Assembly (NCBI GenBank): GCA_026826555.1
Contig: JAKSZT010054324.1
Span: 9,078,438 to 9,142,437, forward strand
Reading direction: 5' to 3'
DNA from: Tolypeutes matacus
Taxonomy: Eukaryota > Chordata > Mammalia > Cingulata > Chlamyphoridae
Length of the DNA stretch: 64,000 nt
A program made the position numbers and the translations under genes. The notes below the pieces were generated by a model that saw nothing but the letters and a program-made list of their open reading frames with translations, did no database searches and was not told where the DNA came from. Within the stretch, counting starts at the first letter, position 1. Every line of letters starts with the position of its first letter. Below, piece after piece: positions 11,601 to 24,199 of the stretch.

Positions 11601-11915
11601 CTTCCTCATTGTTGTCTAACAGTCTTAAGTTAAAGACCAAAATGCAAAGGTATCCTACCTCCTAAGAGTCCAACCAGGTTAGTCGCCTAGGTATAAAGAA
11701 GGACTAAACTAGAGTCCATAGTGGTTAGTATTTCCCAAAACCTCAACTACTTACATGCCAACTTCATACCTGAGTTCCTCTTGAACTCTTATTAAAAATT
11801 TTTTTAAATCAACTCTATATTTAACTTAAGCCAGTGTATTTAAAGAAAAAACTTTCTATCAATACTATGAATGTGAAACTGGTTATTTTTTCTTTTGCAT
11901 TAAAAATATATAACA

Positions 11916-12135
11916 GGGAGCAGATGTGGCTCAGGCAACTGAGTACCTGCTTCCCACATGGGAGGTCCCGGGTTTGGTTACCAGTGCCTCCTAAAAAACA
12001 AACAAGCAAAAAAAATGAAAAAAACAACTCAAGGGACCCAATATGGCTCAGGGGTTGAGTGCCGGCTTCCCACATACAAGGTCCTGGGTTCAATCTCCAG
12101 TACCTCAAAAACAAATAAACAAACAAAATATTTTT
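11916..12135 (+). repeat. Dimeric tRNA-Ala-derived SINE
   Basis: Two tRNA-like heads in tandem. The first (11920-11990) has TGTGGCTCAGGCAACTGAG and a GGTTTGGTTACC B-box. The second (12038-12105) has TATGGCTCAGGGGTTGAG and GGTTCAATCTCC. They are joined by an A-rich linker and end in an (AAAC/AAAT)n tail. A 10-bp TSD, ATATATAACA, at 11906-11915 and 12136-12145 shows that the dimer moved as one unit. Confidence 0.9.
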
Positions 12136-12145
12136 ATATATAACA

Positions 12146-15100
12146 GTCAAAATAAAAAACATTTATCCATGTTCCACCCCAAATCCTCTCTTCTATCACC
12201 AGTTATACACTCATTACATGGAGGAATAATGGTCTAGAACATTAGTGACAGACCAAATGGAAGTCTGAAGTATGGACATTAGTCTGTGAAAGACTTCATG
12301 GAGATCTGATCATCAGATGCTTAAGAAACCAAATAGAGTTGCTTCTTCAGGTCAAAAACTGCCGGGGAACCATGGCCACAGACATACAGATCACCTTTCT
12401 GGACTCAGGGCCAGGCATATGTTGGGGAGTAGGGGAACACAGGAATCCAGTAAAGTCCAGGAAAAGCAGAATGATCCCAAGAAACTTGTCCCTCACTCAC
12501 CCCACTCCCAGTCCAGTTCCCAGAAGTGACAACTGAGTGAACAGCGTACTGAGATTGTTGGCATGGATAAAGGTTTTACCTGGGAAGCAAAAGGAAACAA
12601 ATCTGCGAGGTTTGATGTCTATCTATTGTATGCCACATATCCCAGAGTGACCAGATGAGTCTCTGAAGTGTTCCTCCCTCCCCATCCCCTTCACCAAAGT
12701 CTATTGATAGTTTCAGAATCCCCCCTGAATCAAGTTAAGCAGATAAAATAACATTGGCTTAGCCTTTTCTTCAAAGTTCTCTTTCTTATTCAGATTCCAA
12801 TTTTTAGTGCAATATAGATGCTCTTTGTACACATTAAGTGAAACAAAACTCCTACTTTTGGAAATATGATCTTAAAATTCTAGTCTCTCAAATTTTCTTA
12901 AAAATTCCCTAGATGTATACAGATTGTAGATCTAGACCACATTGTATTGTAGTTACATGATCTTATTTCAACCAAGTCTCAAACAGAAAGGGGTAATAAG
13001 AAATGTCAAAGGAACACAAGTTGTGTTTTTTTTTTTTTTTTAATTAAATAAATATTGCTTTTGCACAAGGGGCCAAGGCAATTAAAATGGGAAATAAAGG
13101 GAGAGTTTCTGGTAGAAAAATCTGAAGGCAACAAACAGCTTCCTTCATACCAACTAAAACTAATGGTGCTGCAAACAGGATATTTTGGAGGCAGATTTCC
13201 ACGAACTGTCAATCACCCTCAGGGCAGTTAACAGAAAATTAAATTAAATTCTTAGAAATCACTTGGTTCTCTCCTCCCTGCATAGCGCTATGGTGTTAAT
13301 CTTCCTCTTTGAGGTGGTGTATATTAAATACACGTGGCTTGATGTGAAAATGCTAGGGGATTTTTGCATATTTCCCCATCTTAGATGCACAGATGCTTTT
13401 AAAAATATTTTGCAGAGGTAAGTAATGATTTGACTCATGCGCCAGATAATCTTTTTGAAAGGTGAAAATATTGCTCTAAAAATTAATAGTTCTTTATAAG
13501 GAAGGGATTATATTCTTGGTAGAAAAAATATATGGAGACTAGCCATTTTCAACAGTATAGCTGTTCTCCTCTTGTTTTTTTGCCTGAAACATTTGACAGA
13601 TACTCCTTCCCTAGGTCCCTTGATAGAGTAAGAAAGCAGTATGAATTATTCTCACAGAAATTAATAACCAGAGAAAATAATGTTTTAGTAAGTGGTACAG
13701 GCCAATGTGGATATAAAGTAATTTGTACTGTACAAAAAAGGAATGGTCTGTAATATTAACTTGCAGTGTTGTGCCATATTAGCATAATCTTTCACATTCT
13801 TGTTTCCTATTCTCATAAGGATTTTCATATTTATTATATCCTTTCAGTTTCAGAAATAAGATAGGAATATTATTCACGATTTAACTACAAGGAAATAGAA
13901 GTCTAGAGAGGTGAAATAATTTTCTTAAGGTTACAAAGCAAGACAGTAGAGAACCAGGGGCAAATTCTGCCATTGTAATCTTCTGGCCAACTGAAAATGT
14001 TAAACTGTGGTACATATGCATACTGCAGATCTGCCCTATGCGTTATTGTTCAGACTATTTCATACTCCTGTCATTTTGCTACTTTGGAGCTACAACTTCA
14101 CTTGAATGTGGTCCAGTCAAAAACTCACTGATACTGTATTCTCCAATAAAAATTATTTAGACTGTTCTGTAAATAATTACCACAGTATACAATCCTTTGA
14201 TTTCCGTTTTACTGATAAGAAACAACTTAGAGAGTGTAATTATATGCATAAGATCACACATGCAGAATTGAATAGAGGAAATGGAAGCCAGCTCTGTCAA
14301 GCCTCAGAGCTGGCGTTTTCGCCTCTCCCCAAGTTTCCTCAAGGGAAGTTGTAGAGCTCCAGCCAATGATGCTATTCAAATGTGGACAGGCAAGAAATAG
14401 ACCACAGCTACAATTACAAGGATTATCTGAAACAATTCAGCAAGCAATTATTGCTTAAAACGTCATGCAAAGAAAATTGTTAGCTACTTATTGTTACTCT
14501 CGGAAGCAACCACTCTGAATGGAAACAAAGTTAGACCCAAGGATGGTGCAGACCTTCTAAAGACTTATGAGTAGAAGACAATTTTATTTGGGCGGGAATG
14601 TGCTTTTGTAAATGCATTTGTTTCCTATTCCACCTGCACTGCTCAGAACTCTGCTCGGTGCCTTCCTATGTCTCCTGGACACTTATGGCATTGCCTCCCA
14701 GGCTGACACAAAGTGACTGTCTAGCCCTATCTTTACTCTTGCTCTTATTTTGGATTGCACATTCTCAGGATTAGAAGGCATTATTTAATGCTTTTGGACT
14801 ATGATCAATATCAGATTGCATCTGAAAATACACAAGTAAGTAAACAATACTGACTAGGAATAACTATTCACTTATGCAACATCTAGCACATACTGGGTAT
14901 TCAGCAAATATTTGTGAGTTGAAGCCAATAATATCAAAAACAATTCAGAAGGAAGATTTCCCCAGGGAATGTAGCAATGTGGGGGTGGGGGGGCCAAGCC
15001 AGTGAATAATTGAAAATTAAATGTACTTTTGTTTATACTCATAGAAAAAAGTTGAAGAGGATTTAGAGATAATCAAGTCACATGAGCAAGCTGAGGCCCA

Positions 15101-16250
15101 GAGATATATGCCCAAGGTCACAAAGATAATTAGTGGTCAAAGCAGGCCGTGAACCCAGAATGCTATACTCTTGGTTCAGCACTCTTTCTACAACATTATC
15201 ACTCAGAAATTTCATTTTTAAACTAATCTCCATCACACTCTCAAATATGTGGCTACTGCAAAATAGATTTTTAAGTACATGTATATTTAGGCCCTCACAT
15301 GCAAATGCTTAAAAGTTGCTGGCTCTATCTTTGAGTCAAGATTTTGAGTCGGAAGATCTGAGCTCTATTCTCAGCTTTTAACTAACCACTCTGAGTGTTA
15401 GTCACTTTATCATACTGGGTAACAGTCTCCTGAACTATAAAACAAAGAGGTCAGATATATCTGTTAGGTTACAATTGACCACATACACATATACACACAC
15501 ATACACAAATTCAAACTGACAATAGCATGGAAAAAGTAAGTTTTTATCTCTTGTAACTGAAAAGACCAGAAAGAGACATGTTTCAGATATGCATTAATCC
15601 AGAAATTTAAATCATGTCCTCTCACATTTATCTGCTGCGTTCCTCCATATTGGCTCTGCTTTAAGGCCCCATGTGTCACAAGATGGCTGCTAGCTGCTCT
15701 AGGCCTACATCTTCCCAAATTCAAGTCCTTTGGGAAAGAGTACTTACTTTTCTCTCAATAGTCACTACAAAAATCTCTCAGTTCTTGTGACTGGATAATG
15801 CACTCTTCACTAATCCAATCACTGTACAGAGAACTGATTATCAGACTTGCCAGGCCTAAGTCTAATGCCTTAGACCAAATAGGGGTCAAAGTGAGGGAAG
15901 ACAAGAATAATCAACTGTACCAGAAACACATATACCTAGCGTGGGAAAGGCTGTATTGCCCCACAGAAAAATCAGGATATGGTTATCGGAGGAGAGAAGA
16001 GGTGCTGGTCAGGCAAAATCAACAACACTGGACAAGATGCCTCATAGTTCACTTGTATATCCATTGATTTCTGATCTCTGTGCTCCTCTTTCTGTTAATG
16101 TCTACCAAAGATCTAAGCGTCTATGAGCCAAGGAGGAACCTGAGCACCTCTCTCTGTGTACCAGGGACAGGTGATTTTTATACCACTACTGCCATGGCCT
16201 GGACTAGTAACTAGCCCTTTGCCATGGGCCCCTCACTTCAGCTCTGCTGG
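12146..16250. other. No gene; unique sequence with MIR-type remnants
   Basis: I see no supported gene. MIR/MIR3-like remnants occur at about 13850-13990, 14180-14300, 15040-15200 and 15340-15470 (phrases such as GAGGCCCAGAGATATATGCC and CAAGGTCACAAAGATAATTA). A T run at 13024-13040 is followed by GGCCAAGGCAATTAAAATGG, which may be a scrap of antisense-tailed L1. A G-rich tract lies at about 14980-14992. The rest is unique to my eye. Confidence 0.5.
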
Positions 16251-16254
16251 ATGG

Positions 16255-16600
16255 TAGTTTCCAGTTTCTTTATTGTATTCTGCAGCCACATGTCACTTTG
16301 CTTTTGTACACACTCTTCTCTCTCCCTAGAATGCCCTTATCTTTCCATGTTTCTCTGGAAAATGTTTACTGATCCTTCAAGAACTGACCCAAACATCACA
16401 TTCCCTGGAAAATATTCCCTGATTACAGCCTTTTCTTTGAGTGAGATTGACCACTCAGTTGTGCTTAGACCTTCCTACCTACCCTGACTAGAGTACACAT
16501 CATACTGTATAGCACTCATTTGTTTACATAGCTTCTCCATGGGTATTGGCATCTGAGGACATAGCAGTCTTTCAATAAACTTTGTTGAATTAATCAATAA
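16255..16600 (+). repeat. L2 3'-end remnant
   Basis: Well-ordered L2 3' end: CTCCCTAGAATGCCCTTATC, TCCTTCAAGAACTGACCC, AAATATTCCCTGATTACAGC, CATACTGTATAGCACTCATT and the terminal TCAATAAACTTTGTTGAATT. Confidence 0.8.
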
Positions 16601-17780
16601 ACTCTAGTTTCTCTGAACTAGAACATTACTGACTCCTATCATGTCACTTAAAACATAATTAAGAATGATGTATCTCCCCGCTATAACGCTATCCCAAGCC
16701 CTGGCAATAATCAATATGGTTTTACAATCTTATATTTTCATGAAGTAGAGTTGATCCTTTTTTCTAGCCATTGTCAGGACAAGAGTGCTTATTTGATTTT
16801 CACAGAATGAATGGATTCTACCACATCAAAATCTGGTGGGCTTTAGACAATGTGCATCTCAATTCCTATACTCTCATATCTATTTCTTCTGTTCATTGTC
16901 CTGGCAGTTCTCTGATCAGAGTACCAAAACACTTTGGATATAGTTTGAGTGAAAAAGTTGTGTTGCCATTATTCCTCAGATATGGTGGTTAATTTGAGAA
17001 AAAAAATCTGTGTGCTCTTGGAATCTGTTAATTAATCATAATATTCCTGCTAGCCAGAGGTTACTCTACCAGAGAAGTGCAGCATGAAAAGCCTTCCTTA
17101 GGGAGTTGCCCAACAGAGGTCTGGGGGAAGGGTTACTACTCTGTGTGCTCTGTCTCCCATCTCATTATTTTTATATAGGGAGAATCAAATTTAAGTGGGC
17201 CTTTGAAAATGCCTACAAAAGGAAAAGATAGGTAACATACAATGAGTGGAGGCAGGTCATTGTCCTTGCCTTGGTTATGGGAGTGTGTAGATGAACTTCT
17301 GATGACATCCTCAGCTGATAGCAAGGAAGAGCCCCCATAGCATGAGTCCCTGCGATAGCGCCCATGATTCACTGTAGCTGGGGAAAGCTCAGTCTGAGAG
17401 GCAGCAGTACTGACTTGGTTAGGCTATTCCCTTTTAGGGCTCATTTAATATGTTGACCACCAGGTTATTGCCAGTTTTGCTTAGGACTAAGGAACTTAGT
17501 GGGAGATACTATCCAAGCTTAGTGATATTTCATTTGCTTAACTCATTGTTCATGACTTGGGAAAAACCAACAAACAAACATTCAGAAAGTATGTATCCAA
17601 TATTTACTGAAAGGGTTCATTCAATGTTGAAATACTGGTGTTATTATAATTGCAAAGCCACTTAGAGACCACACACTACGCCACTGGAAAAGAATCTCTT
17701 TGGCAGATGACCACCAATAGAGCCTTTTAAGAGTTACACTCTCATGCTACTGCTATGGAAACTCCACCTTTTAGGTTCCT
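16600..17780. other. No gene seen
   Basis: Unique-looking AT-rich sequence without a recognisable domain or repeat. The small open frames at 16771-16992 and 17450-17665 show no family features. Confidence 0.5.
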
Positions 17781-17789
17781 TGAATAAGC

Positions 17790-18070
17790 CAGGTTCTCCC
17801 TCAAATCCAGGCTTGGTATTTTGGTCCATCTTCCTGGAAAGCCTTTCTCCCGTTCTTTCCCTGATCCCCTTCCCCCCAATTTCAACGTAGTCAAATCTTA
17901 TTTTTCCTTTGGTTCTGAGTTCCCTAGGTATGCCTCCCATGATCTCTTAGATTAAATTATACCCCCTTGCATCCTGAACTTTCCCTTCCCTAACATTTAT
18001 CACACCCATAATTACTTGTTCAATATTTGCCTTTCCTGGGTGACTATAAATTCCATGAGGACAAGGACAC
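17790..18070 (+). repeat. L2 3'-end remnant
   Basis: The blocks CTTCCTGGAAAGCCTTTCTC, ATTTATCACACCCATAATTA and AAATTCCATGAGGACAAGGA are in the order of the L2 3' end. Confidence 0.7.
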
Positions 18071-18079
18071 TTTTTTTTC

Positions 18080-21000
18080 CACAACTATGAAAAGGAAAGA
18101 AGAGTGTGGAGTGGTCTGATTAAATTTGGGGAGGATGCAAAGAAAGTTTTCCTAATGCTTATACAAATAGGAAAAGAAGAGGATATCTGGAAAAGAAATA
18201 CGAACTTGAGACAAATCTATATAGTAAGTCCCTTTTATGTACCATGCACTGTATCATGATATGCCTGTGGCTGAATATGAATATGAAGGCAACTTGCCTC
18301 TTTAGATTTATGAAGATGCTTTGAGTTCTTTTTTTTATACATCATTGTCTTTACATTCTTTCAAAATTAGCTCAATAAACAAACATTTATGGAGTCCCTA
18401 CTTGTTGGCCAGCACTATGCTAAGTACTGTAAGCTGCGTGCTTTATCTTTTCTGCCCTGCCTTCACATCTCAGCTCTCTACATCCTTCCTAGATATTCAG
18501 TTGCTTGTGCATATGTGTGTATCCTTTTTATTTTCCTTTTAAATGAACACTTTTTAATCACAACATATGTTAGTGCTGTGTTATGTGAGGAATCTGGGGC
18601 AGTTGCTAACATGACTCAGCCCAACTCATGTTCTACAAAGCTTCATTTATTTCACATCCCACCTTCATTCTGATCATGCTGCCTTTGCAGCACAACTGAA
18701 GATTAACAATGATTAAATCCAGTCTCCTAAATAAAAGAAACAATACTCTAAATCTGTTTTCTTACTGTAAGTGCTAATCTCCATTTAAATATTAGAGCCT
18801 GTGTTATTCTATAAAGAACACTCATATTTTACATTTTTGCTGGCCTACAAAAAGAAAAGGAGGGCGAGCAAAAAATGTTCTATCCTTGGCATTTGGGGTT
18901 TTTCTTTCAGTAGCTAGTACTGGGGTCAGGGGGTGGGGTGGGTAACAAAAATCCTCTATTCCCAAACCCCTTTGCTCTGGTGGAGATGGTCCATGGAGTT
19001 TGGAATGATGTGGGAAAGGATAGGCCTAGGGTTTTGCAAATTCTCAAGAAGCCAGGAAAGTCACATTACCAAGGCAGAAAAATATAAGTTGAACAAGGAT
19101 TTGAAACAAGATAATGTTTACCTAGTAGATGCAAGGTCTTCATCTCCCAGGTGGTATTAATTCTAGAGATGTAAAGGAACTTGGGATGATTCAAGTGGGT
19201 AAAATCAGAAAGCTAGGGAGAATCCAGTATGAGCTATTAGAGAAATGAGACATTGGGAGTAATCAGCCTTCCAGGGAAGAGGCAAACATTTAGAACCTCA
19301 GACAAAATCAATCATAATTCAATGAACTTCTCTGTCCAAGGTGTACTCCTGAGGTAGAGTTTCTACCTAAAGCCAAAAGGTGATGCCCAGAATGAAAAGA
19401 TAGGGGTACAAATAGATGCTGAATAAGAAAAAAAACATCAGAGAATGTTGTAAACTAAGTGAGTAAAAAGAACTTCTCACCTACTTAATTCCCCCAAGAT
19501 TGAATTTCATTTTACTAAATATTATGTGTATGCCTCTTAACAGCTGACCAGCTGTGTGGTACTGCACTACAAGGAATGTGGTTTCTGTAGAAGTATAATC
19601 CCTATGCTGTAGCCCATGAGAAAAGTGGTATTAGCAGAAAAGTAATCATAGGACCATGTTAATGAAGATACTGGTTGGGAATCTAAAAAGGGGGGGGTGT
19701 ATTCCATCATAGAACCTTCTTTCTCCCTTCTAAAAAAAAAAAATCTCTAACATCTGAAAGTACAGTCTTAGTTAAATTTCAGAGGGAGATAGGAACTATT
19801 AAGAAAGGAAATCTTTTCCTTGGTTAGAATCATATCTGCCTCTCTTCCTGAAAGTCTAAAGACTTTGGACATTGTAAAACTGCAATTTGCAGAGTCTAGT
19901 AACCCACTTCCACATGGATACCTTCTTATCAAATCATCAAGGGGAGCCTGGGAAACTTGACCAGGTTGGCAACCTTTGCTCAGGACATATCAGTCAATTC
20001 AGTTCTGCAAATGAGTCAGGAGCTGGAGGCGTCCTTAAGACTGGAGAGAGGGACTTGGTGGGTGGCCTTTCTAGAAGGGAGTCTGAGCTGTGAAATAGAA
20101 AGACACAGAGATGAAGCTTCTGGCCGTGAGAAGCTGCTGCGAGAGGGCCTCAAACCCCAGTGAAAGATGTTAGTCCATACCAAGACTATAGAATCACTAA
20201 AGTGAATTGGCCCAGATGCCAGCCTAACATTACAAATAAAGAATCTTGGCTTTGTCAGAGGGAAACCCTGATTATCCTGGGAAACATTACAGATACTGAC
20301 AAGCACAAAAAGAAATAGATCAAAGGTGTGGGTAACAATGAAAACTAGCATATATATGTAAAGCACTTTCCCACAAATGCTTGCACTAAATCTTCACAAC
20401 TCCAGGACAGAGAAAATGAGGTAGGTATTCTGTTATCATTATTGCTGTGCCCACCTTTCTCATGAGGCTAGAAATGAGATGGTTAAATAAAACTACCCTC
20501 ATGTGGCCACTCTGCACACCATGAGACCATCCCGGGGAGAACAGGCTTGCTCCTTCCACTCTGCACATGGAGGCAGCTTGTGCCCAGATTCCCCACAACC
20601 CAGCCCCCACACAGTGAGTCCTCCCACACATGGCTGGGCCAGATCCCACCTCAGACCTCCAGACAACCTTGTCGCCAAATGACTCACTCTGTCTTTGGAA
20701 TATCTGTGGTTGATTAATTCTAATTATAGCTTCCATTCCTATAATCCTCATATGCCGAAAGTCCATTTATGTCCCCTGTTCTTAACCCCTTATTGCTCTT
20801 CCTTCCTCTCTCTGGCTTTTACTCTTTTCAAACCACTAAGCTCTCTGAAATCTTCTTCCTTCATGTAAAAGAAGACTCTCTTATAAACTCAACCTCTTCT
20901 TCCCTCATTATTCTATGTATTTTACCTTGCAAAGAGCTCAGGGGTAGGGTAACAACTTATTAGCTCCTTAATGCCACTTTAGAATCATCACAATTCCACC

Positions 21001-21730
21001 TTGGCACCCATACCATCTGACTATAGCCCCGTGTACATTTCTATGTTTCTATCATCTACTGACCTCCTGGTCACATTCATTCAAGACATAAGAGTCATCT
21101 TCACCCCTCAACCCCACCTCTGCCATCATCCTATCCATCCTGTCCATCCTGTCCATCCAACACCCCCAACCTACTGTTCCTTGACCCCAACTACACAATA
21201 GCAAATCTCACTTCCCTTCACTTATGTTCTCCCACATTGCCAGGAATACATCCTGAACCTAATCCCCAAGAATGGTTCTACACCCAAAATCTTAAATACA
21301 AATATCCCATCCTCTTATCCAACTGCCTTTTTTCTGTTGTTCTCAGGACCCTCACTGACACACACCTGCTCTTCAAAATCATTGAGTTATCTAGTTCCTG
21401 GCTCTCCATTCCTTGCAGTCCATTAGCCATTCCCTACACAGACTACAAGTAATTGACCATCTGAACTGCCTGCTCATCACCACCCTCAAACCCATGCCCA
21501 TCTCTATACTGCAAGCACCTGGAAAATTCCCAACACAGGATCAATGCCATCTCAGCATGTAAAAGGCTGAGCACTCCTAAGAAAAAATGCTATAACCATT
21601 AAGATTATTGTGACAACAAATATTTGGTCTCTGATCTCAGTAGTTCAGTCAATCCTTTTACTTTTTCTTGACCAACTCTCCCATTTTCTTGGTAATTATT
21701 TTAAAACCTATACAACCCTATCAAGGCACC
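18080..21730. other. No gene; unique and CT-rich sequence
   Basis: Contains an L2/MIR scrap (18362-18440, CATTTATGGAGTCCCTACTT), a G-quadruplex motif (18922-18942), a MIR-like scrap (20345-20480) and a long pyrimidine-rich stretch (20770-21560) with a short tandem of TCCTGTCCATCC units near 21133-21165. The 126-codon frame on the minus strand at 20386-20766 has no recognisable domain, and I judge it a chance ORF. Confidence 0.45.
18922..18942 (+). other. G-quadruplex motif
   Basis: Four G runs (GGGG, GGGGG, GGGG, GGG) are separated by TCA, T and T, which meets the usual intramolecular G4 pattern. It is isolated, with no promoter evidence nearby. Confidence 0.7.
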
Positions 21731-21800
21731 TGTGACAGTTTGACACTGTCCCAAACAATCCTATTCTTAAAGTTAATCCATTCCTGTACATGTAAACCCC

Positions 21801-22970
21801 TTGTTTTTTGTTTTGAATTTTTGAAATTTCTTTATTATTATTATCAAGCACTAGCTTAACACTGCAAATTTTTTCAAATTACCCTTCCACAATCCATTCC
21901 ACCCCTCCCCACCCAAATTCTTGATAGAGAGCTTTTCAAGTGCTCTCTTTTCTGTATAAAACTTTATGAAATAAAGTCACAGAACTGTGTCCATCTTGCT
22001 GTGAAACACTGCCTGTGACTGTGAAGGCATGGCTGCTCAGGTTTCCTTTACTGTCCAGGTCATGAAAAACTCTTGTTCATGAACTGTCTCTTCACAAAGC
22101 AAGTCCATCACTTGCTAGGTTTATCATTCTGAGGGTGAAAAACTTTCTCACAAAGTCTCAGTCCAGCCTCTTGTCTTAGCTGCTATAAGTAGGACCTCAT
22201 CACTTCTTCCTATCTGTTTGCAGGTTTAGCATAAATTACATTAAGTGGAAAACCAGGCTCTCCAGGAATGGGAAAATTAGTGATTCCTAGTGTATATATT
22301 TCTTTCTCACCTTGGCTTTTAGAATTACACTTTTGGAGATTCTTTTTTTTTTTTTTTTTTTTTTTCTCAAAGATTTATTTATCTTACTTTTTTAATCCAT
22401 TTTAAACCCTCCCCCAATTTTTGCTGTTTTTGTGTCCATTTGCTGGACAATTCTCTATGTCCGTTTCCTGCCCTCTCTTCTCATCCCATCTTCACTGGGA
22501 TTCGATCCTGGGAACCTCCAATGTGGGAGAGAGGCGTTCTGCCACCTATACCACCTCAGTTCCTGGTTTTTCGGTGTGTCTCATCTTGGCTTTCCCTTGT
22601 GTCACTCTCCTGTTACGTCATCACCTTGCTGTGTGGCTCGGCAGGGCCTGACAGCATGCCCACGTGCAGATCCTGGTAGCCTGCACGCCTTCTTTTTCCT
22701 TTTATTTTATCGGGAGGTCCTGGGGATCAAACCCAGATCCCTCCATATGGGAGACGGACGTCCAACCATTTGAGCCACATCCACACCCCCTTGGAGATTC
22801 TTTAGATGCTTAGAAATGTAGAGCATTATACACATCAAGGTCCTGTCACCTTCGTTCTTAATTTCATAGTTTTTGAAGAAGACATTGGCCTTGAAGTAAT
22901 AAATGGCCGCATCCACAATATCTCTCTTTTGTCTGTCTAGGGGCAGGTCCTTTGAACTCACTTCTGATAG
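21801..22970 (-). pseudogene. ARPC3 processed pseudogene (actin-related protein 2/3 complex subunit 3)
   Basis: An antisense, intronless copy of the mRNA for ARPC3, the p21 subunit of the actin-nucleating Arp2/3 complex. On the minus strand one frame reads [20 protein letters not shown] through LKNLQ (about 22919-22803). After a SINE, coding similarity resumes with [20 protein letters not shown], then LRQEAGLRLCEKVF and KRQFMNKS (22310-22050), covering the end of the roughly 178-residue protein. It is dead. The 5' end is truncated, so that the copy begins at the PIRS region near residue 23. A 2-base deletion precedes DIVD. TAG stops replace a codon before EEVMR and a Gln codon, and TGA replaces a Trp codon. 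A 3' UTR follows to a degenerate A-rich tail (AAAACAAAAAAC on the sense strand). It sits inside LTR copy B with no clear TSD. Confidence 0.93.
22345..22790 (-). repeat. Dimeric DAS-type SINE inside the ARPC3 pseudogene
   Basis: On the minus strand: a first tRNA-like head (GATGTGGCTCAAATGGTTGG, B box GGTTTGATCCCC), a CCGATAAAAT linker, an unrelated spacer, and a second degenerate head (GAGGTGGTATAGGTGGC, B box GGATCGAATCCC). A tail runs to a long A tract. A perfect 12-bp TSD, TTGGAGATTCTT, lies at 22333-22344 and 22791-22802, splitting the ARPC3 coding region just after the LQ codons. The same two-headed plan is seen at 32626-32950. Confidence 0.92.
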
Positions 22971-23739
22971 GTAAGCAGGACCTTTTGATTAAATTACTTC
23001 AGTTAAGGGCCTTTGATTAGTTTGTGAGACCCAGGGTGGATCCTAATCCTCTTACTAGAGTCCTTTATGAATGGAGGAAGCTGCAGACACAGGAAAAAGC
23101 TACAGGGAGAGGAAGAGAGAAGCCTCCAGAAGTTGAAATCAATGAATCCAGGAGGGAGAAAAGTCACAGACAGAGCAGCCAGAAGCTGAAAGTGAGGCCT
23201 AAAAGAGAGGGAGAGATGAGTGGATACTGCCATGAAGCTGACCTCCCACAGCTGCAGCTCCAGGGAGAAAGGATCTCCTGACAGTGTCTTGATTTGGACA
23301 CTTATATGGCTTCAGAACTGTAAGCTTTTAACCTAATAAGTCCCCATTGTAAAAGCCAACCCATTTCTGGTATATTGCTCCCAGCAGCTTTTAGCAAACA
23401 AAATCAGCACCCTACCAAAGCCTACCCCTTTCACTCTAAGAAGACAACATAACTTTCTTCTTCAATGAAAAAAAAAAAAAGCAATATCCAAAAAGGTAAG
23501 AGAAAAGCAGGGGAGTATGGTGTATGTATGGAGTATGGTGTCATAAGAGCCAACTTTTCTGAAGAATCCTCTACTCTCTCTATGAGGCCATTATAGAGAA
23601 GCTCTCAGAGCTCCCCCTGGGCTCCCTTTTCTTCTTTTCAGAACTGGATCTCATCCATTCCAATAGCATCAATTATCCTCTTTGTGCAAAGGATTTGAAA
23701 TCTCTATATTTCAGTTCAGACCTCTTTTCCTAAGCATTG

Positions 23740-24010
23740 TTAAAAATTCAACTCAACATTTCCACTCTTATATCTAGAAAGTGCCTCAAACCCATGTGTC
23801 CAAAATTGAACTCATAATGTCTATACGTTCCCCTAATGGCTAATAAAGTGACACACAGGTCACTTCTCTTATCTCCTCCTCAGTAAAAGGCACCATCACC
23901 CAATTGCTTGAAATAGAAACCTGGTAGTTATCCTTACCTCCTCCCTCTGCCTCACCCAATTCATCAACAGTTTCTACAAATATTATCTCCTAACCTTCTC
24001 TCAAATCCAA
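23740..24010 (+). repeat. L2 fragment
   Basis: CCATGTGTCCAAAATTGAAC, AAAGGCACCATCACCCAATT, GAAACCTGGTAGTTATCC and CTCCCTCTGCCTCACCC match the coding part near the 3' end of L2. Confidence 0.75.
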
Positions 24011-24029
24011 TAACTTTTCCCTGTTCAAA

Positions 24030-24170
24030 TAATGAACAACAACCTTGTTCAAATAAGGAAACTAAAGCTGAGAGAGGTTAAAAAGTTACACAATGTCACT
24101 CAACTAGTAAGTGGCCAAGCCAACTCAGACTCCCATCTGCCTTGAAAGCCGTGCTCAAAGTTTAAGAATA
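24030..24170 (+). repeat. MIR3-type remnant
   Basis: Contains AAGGAAACTAAAGCTGAGAG, AGGTTAAAAAGTTACAC and ACTCAACTAGTAAGTGGCC in the usual order. Confidence 0.6.
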
Positions 24171-24199
24171 CTGCCTCACTTGGGGGAGCTCTCAGAGTC

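Larger units (their letters stand above)
21731..23404 (+). mobile_element. Solo LTR, MaLR-like, copy B, split by an insertion
   Basis: The left part, 21731-21800, carries the LTR start (CAATCCTATTCTTAAAGTTA, TTCCTGTACATG). The right part, 22971-23404, resumes exactly with the next LTR block GTAAGCAGGACCTTTTGATT and runs to the AATAAGTCCCCATTGT-type end. About 1170 bp of foreign sequence separates them: an ARPC3 processed pseudogene that itself contains a SINE. This copy is more diverged than the other three LTRs. Family assignment is by similarity to the other copies. Confidence 0.7.

Noticed and set aside
13024..13210. T run followed by L1-like words (GGCCAAGGCAATTAAAATGG)
   Set aside because: Similarity to L1 covers only about 30 bases and the rest does not follow, so I did not call an element.
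20386..20766. 126-codon minus-strand frame
   Set aside because: No recognisable domain, unusual composition for a conserved protein and overlap with a MIR-like scrap. Best explained as a chance frame in slightly GC-richer DNA.
21136..21165. TCCTGTCCATCC tandem considered as a minisatellite or regulatory array
   Set aside because: Only about two and a half units in a CT-rich stretch; ordinary slippage.
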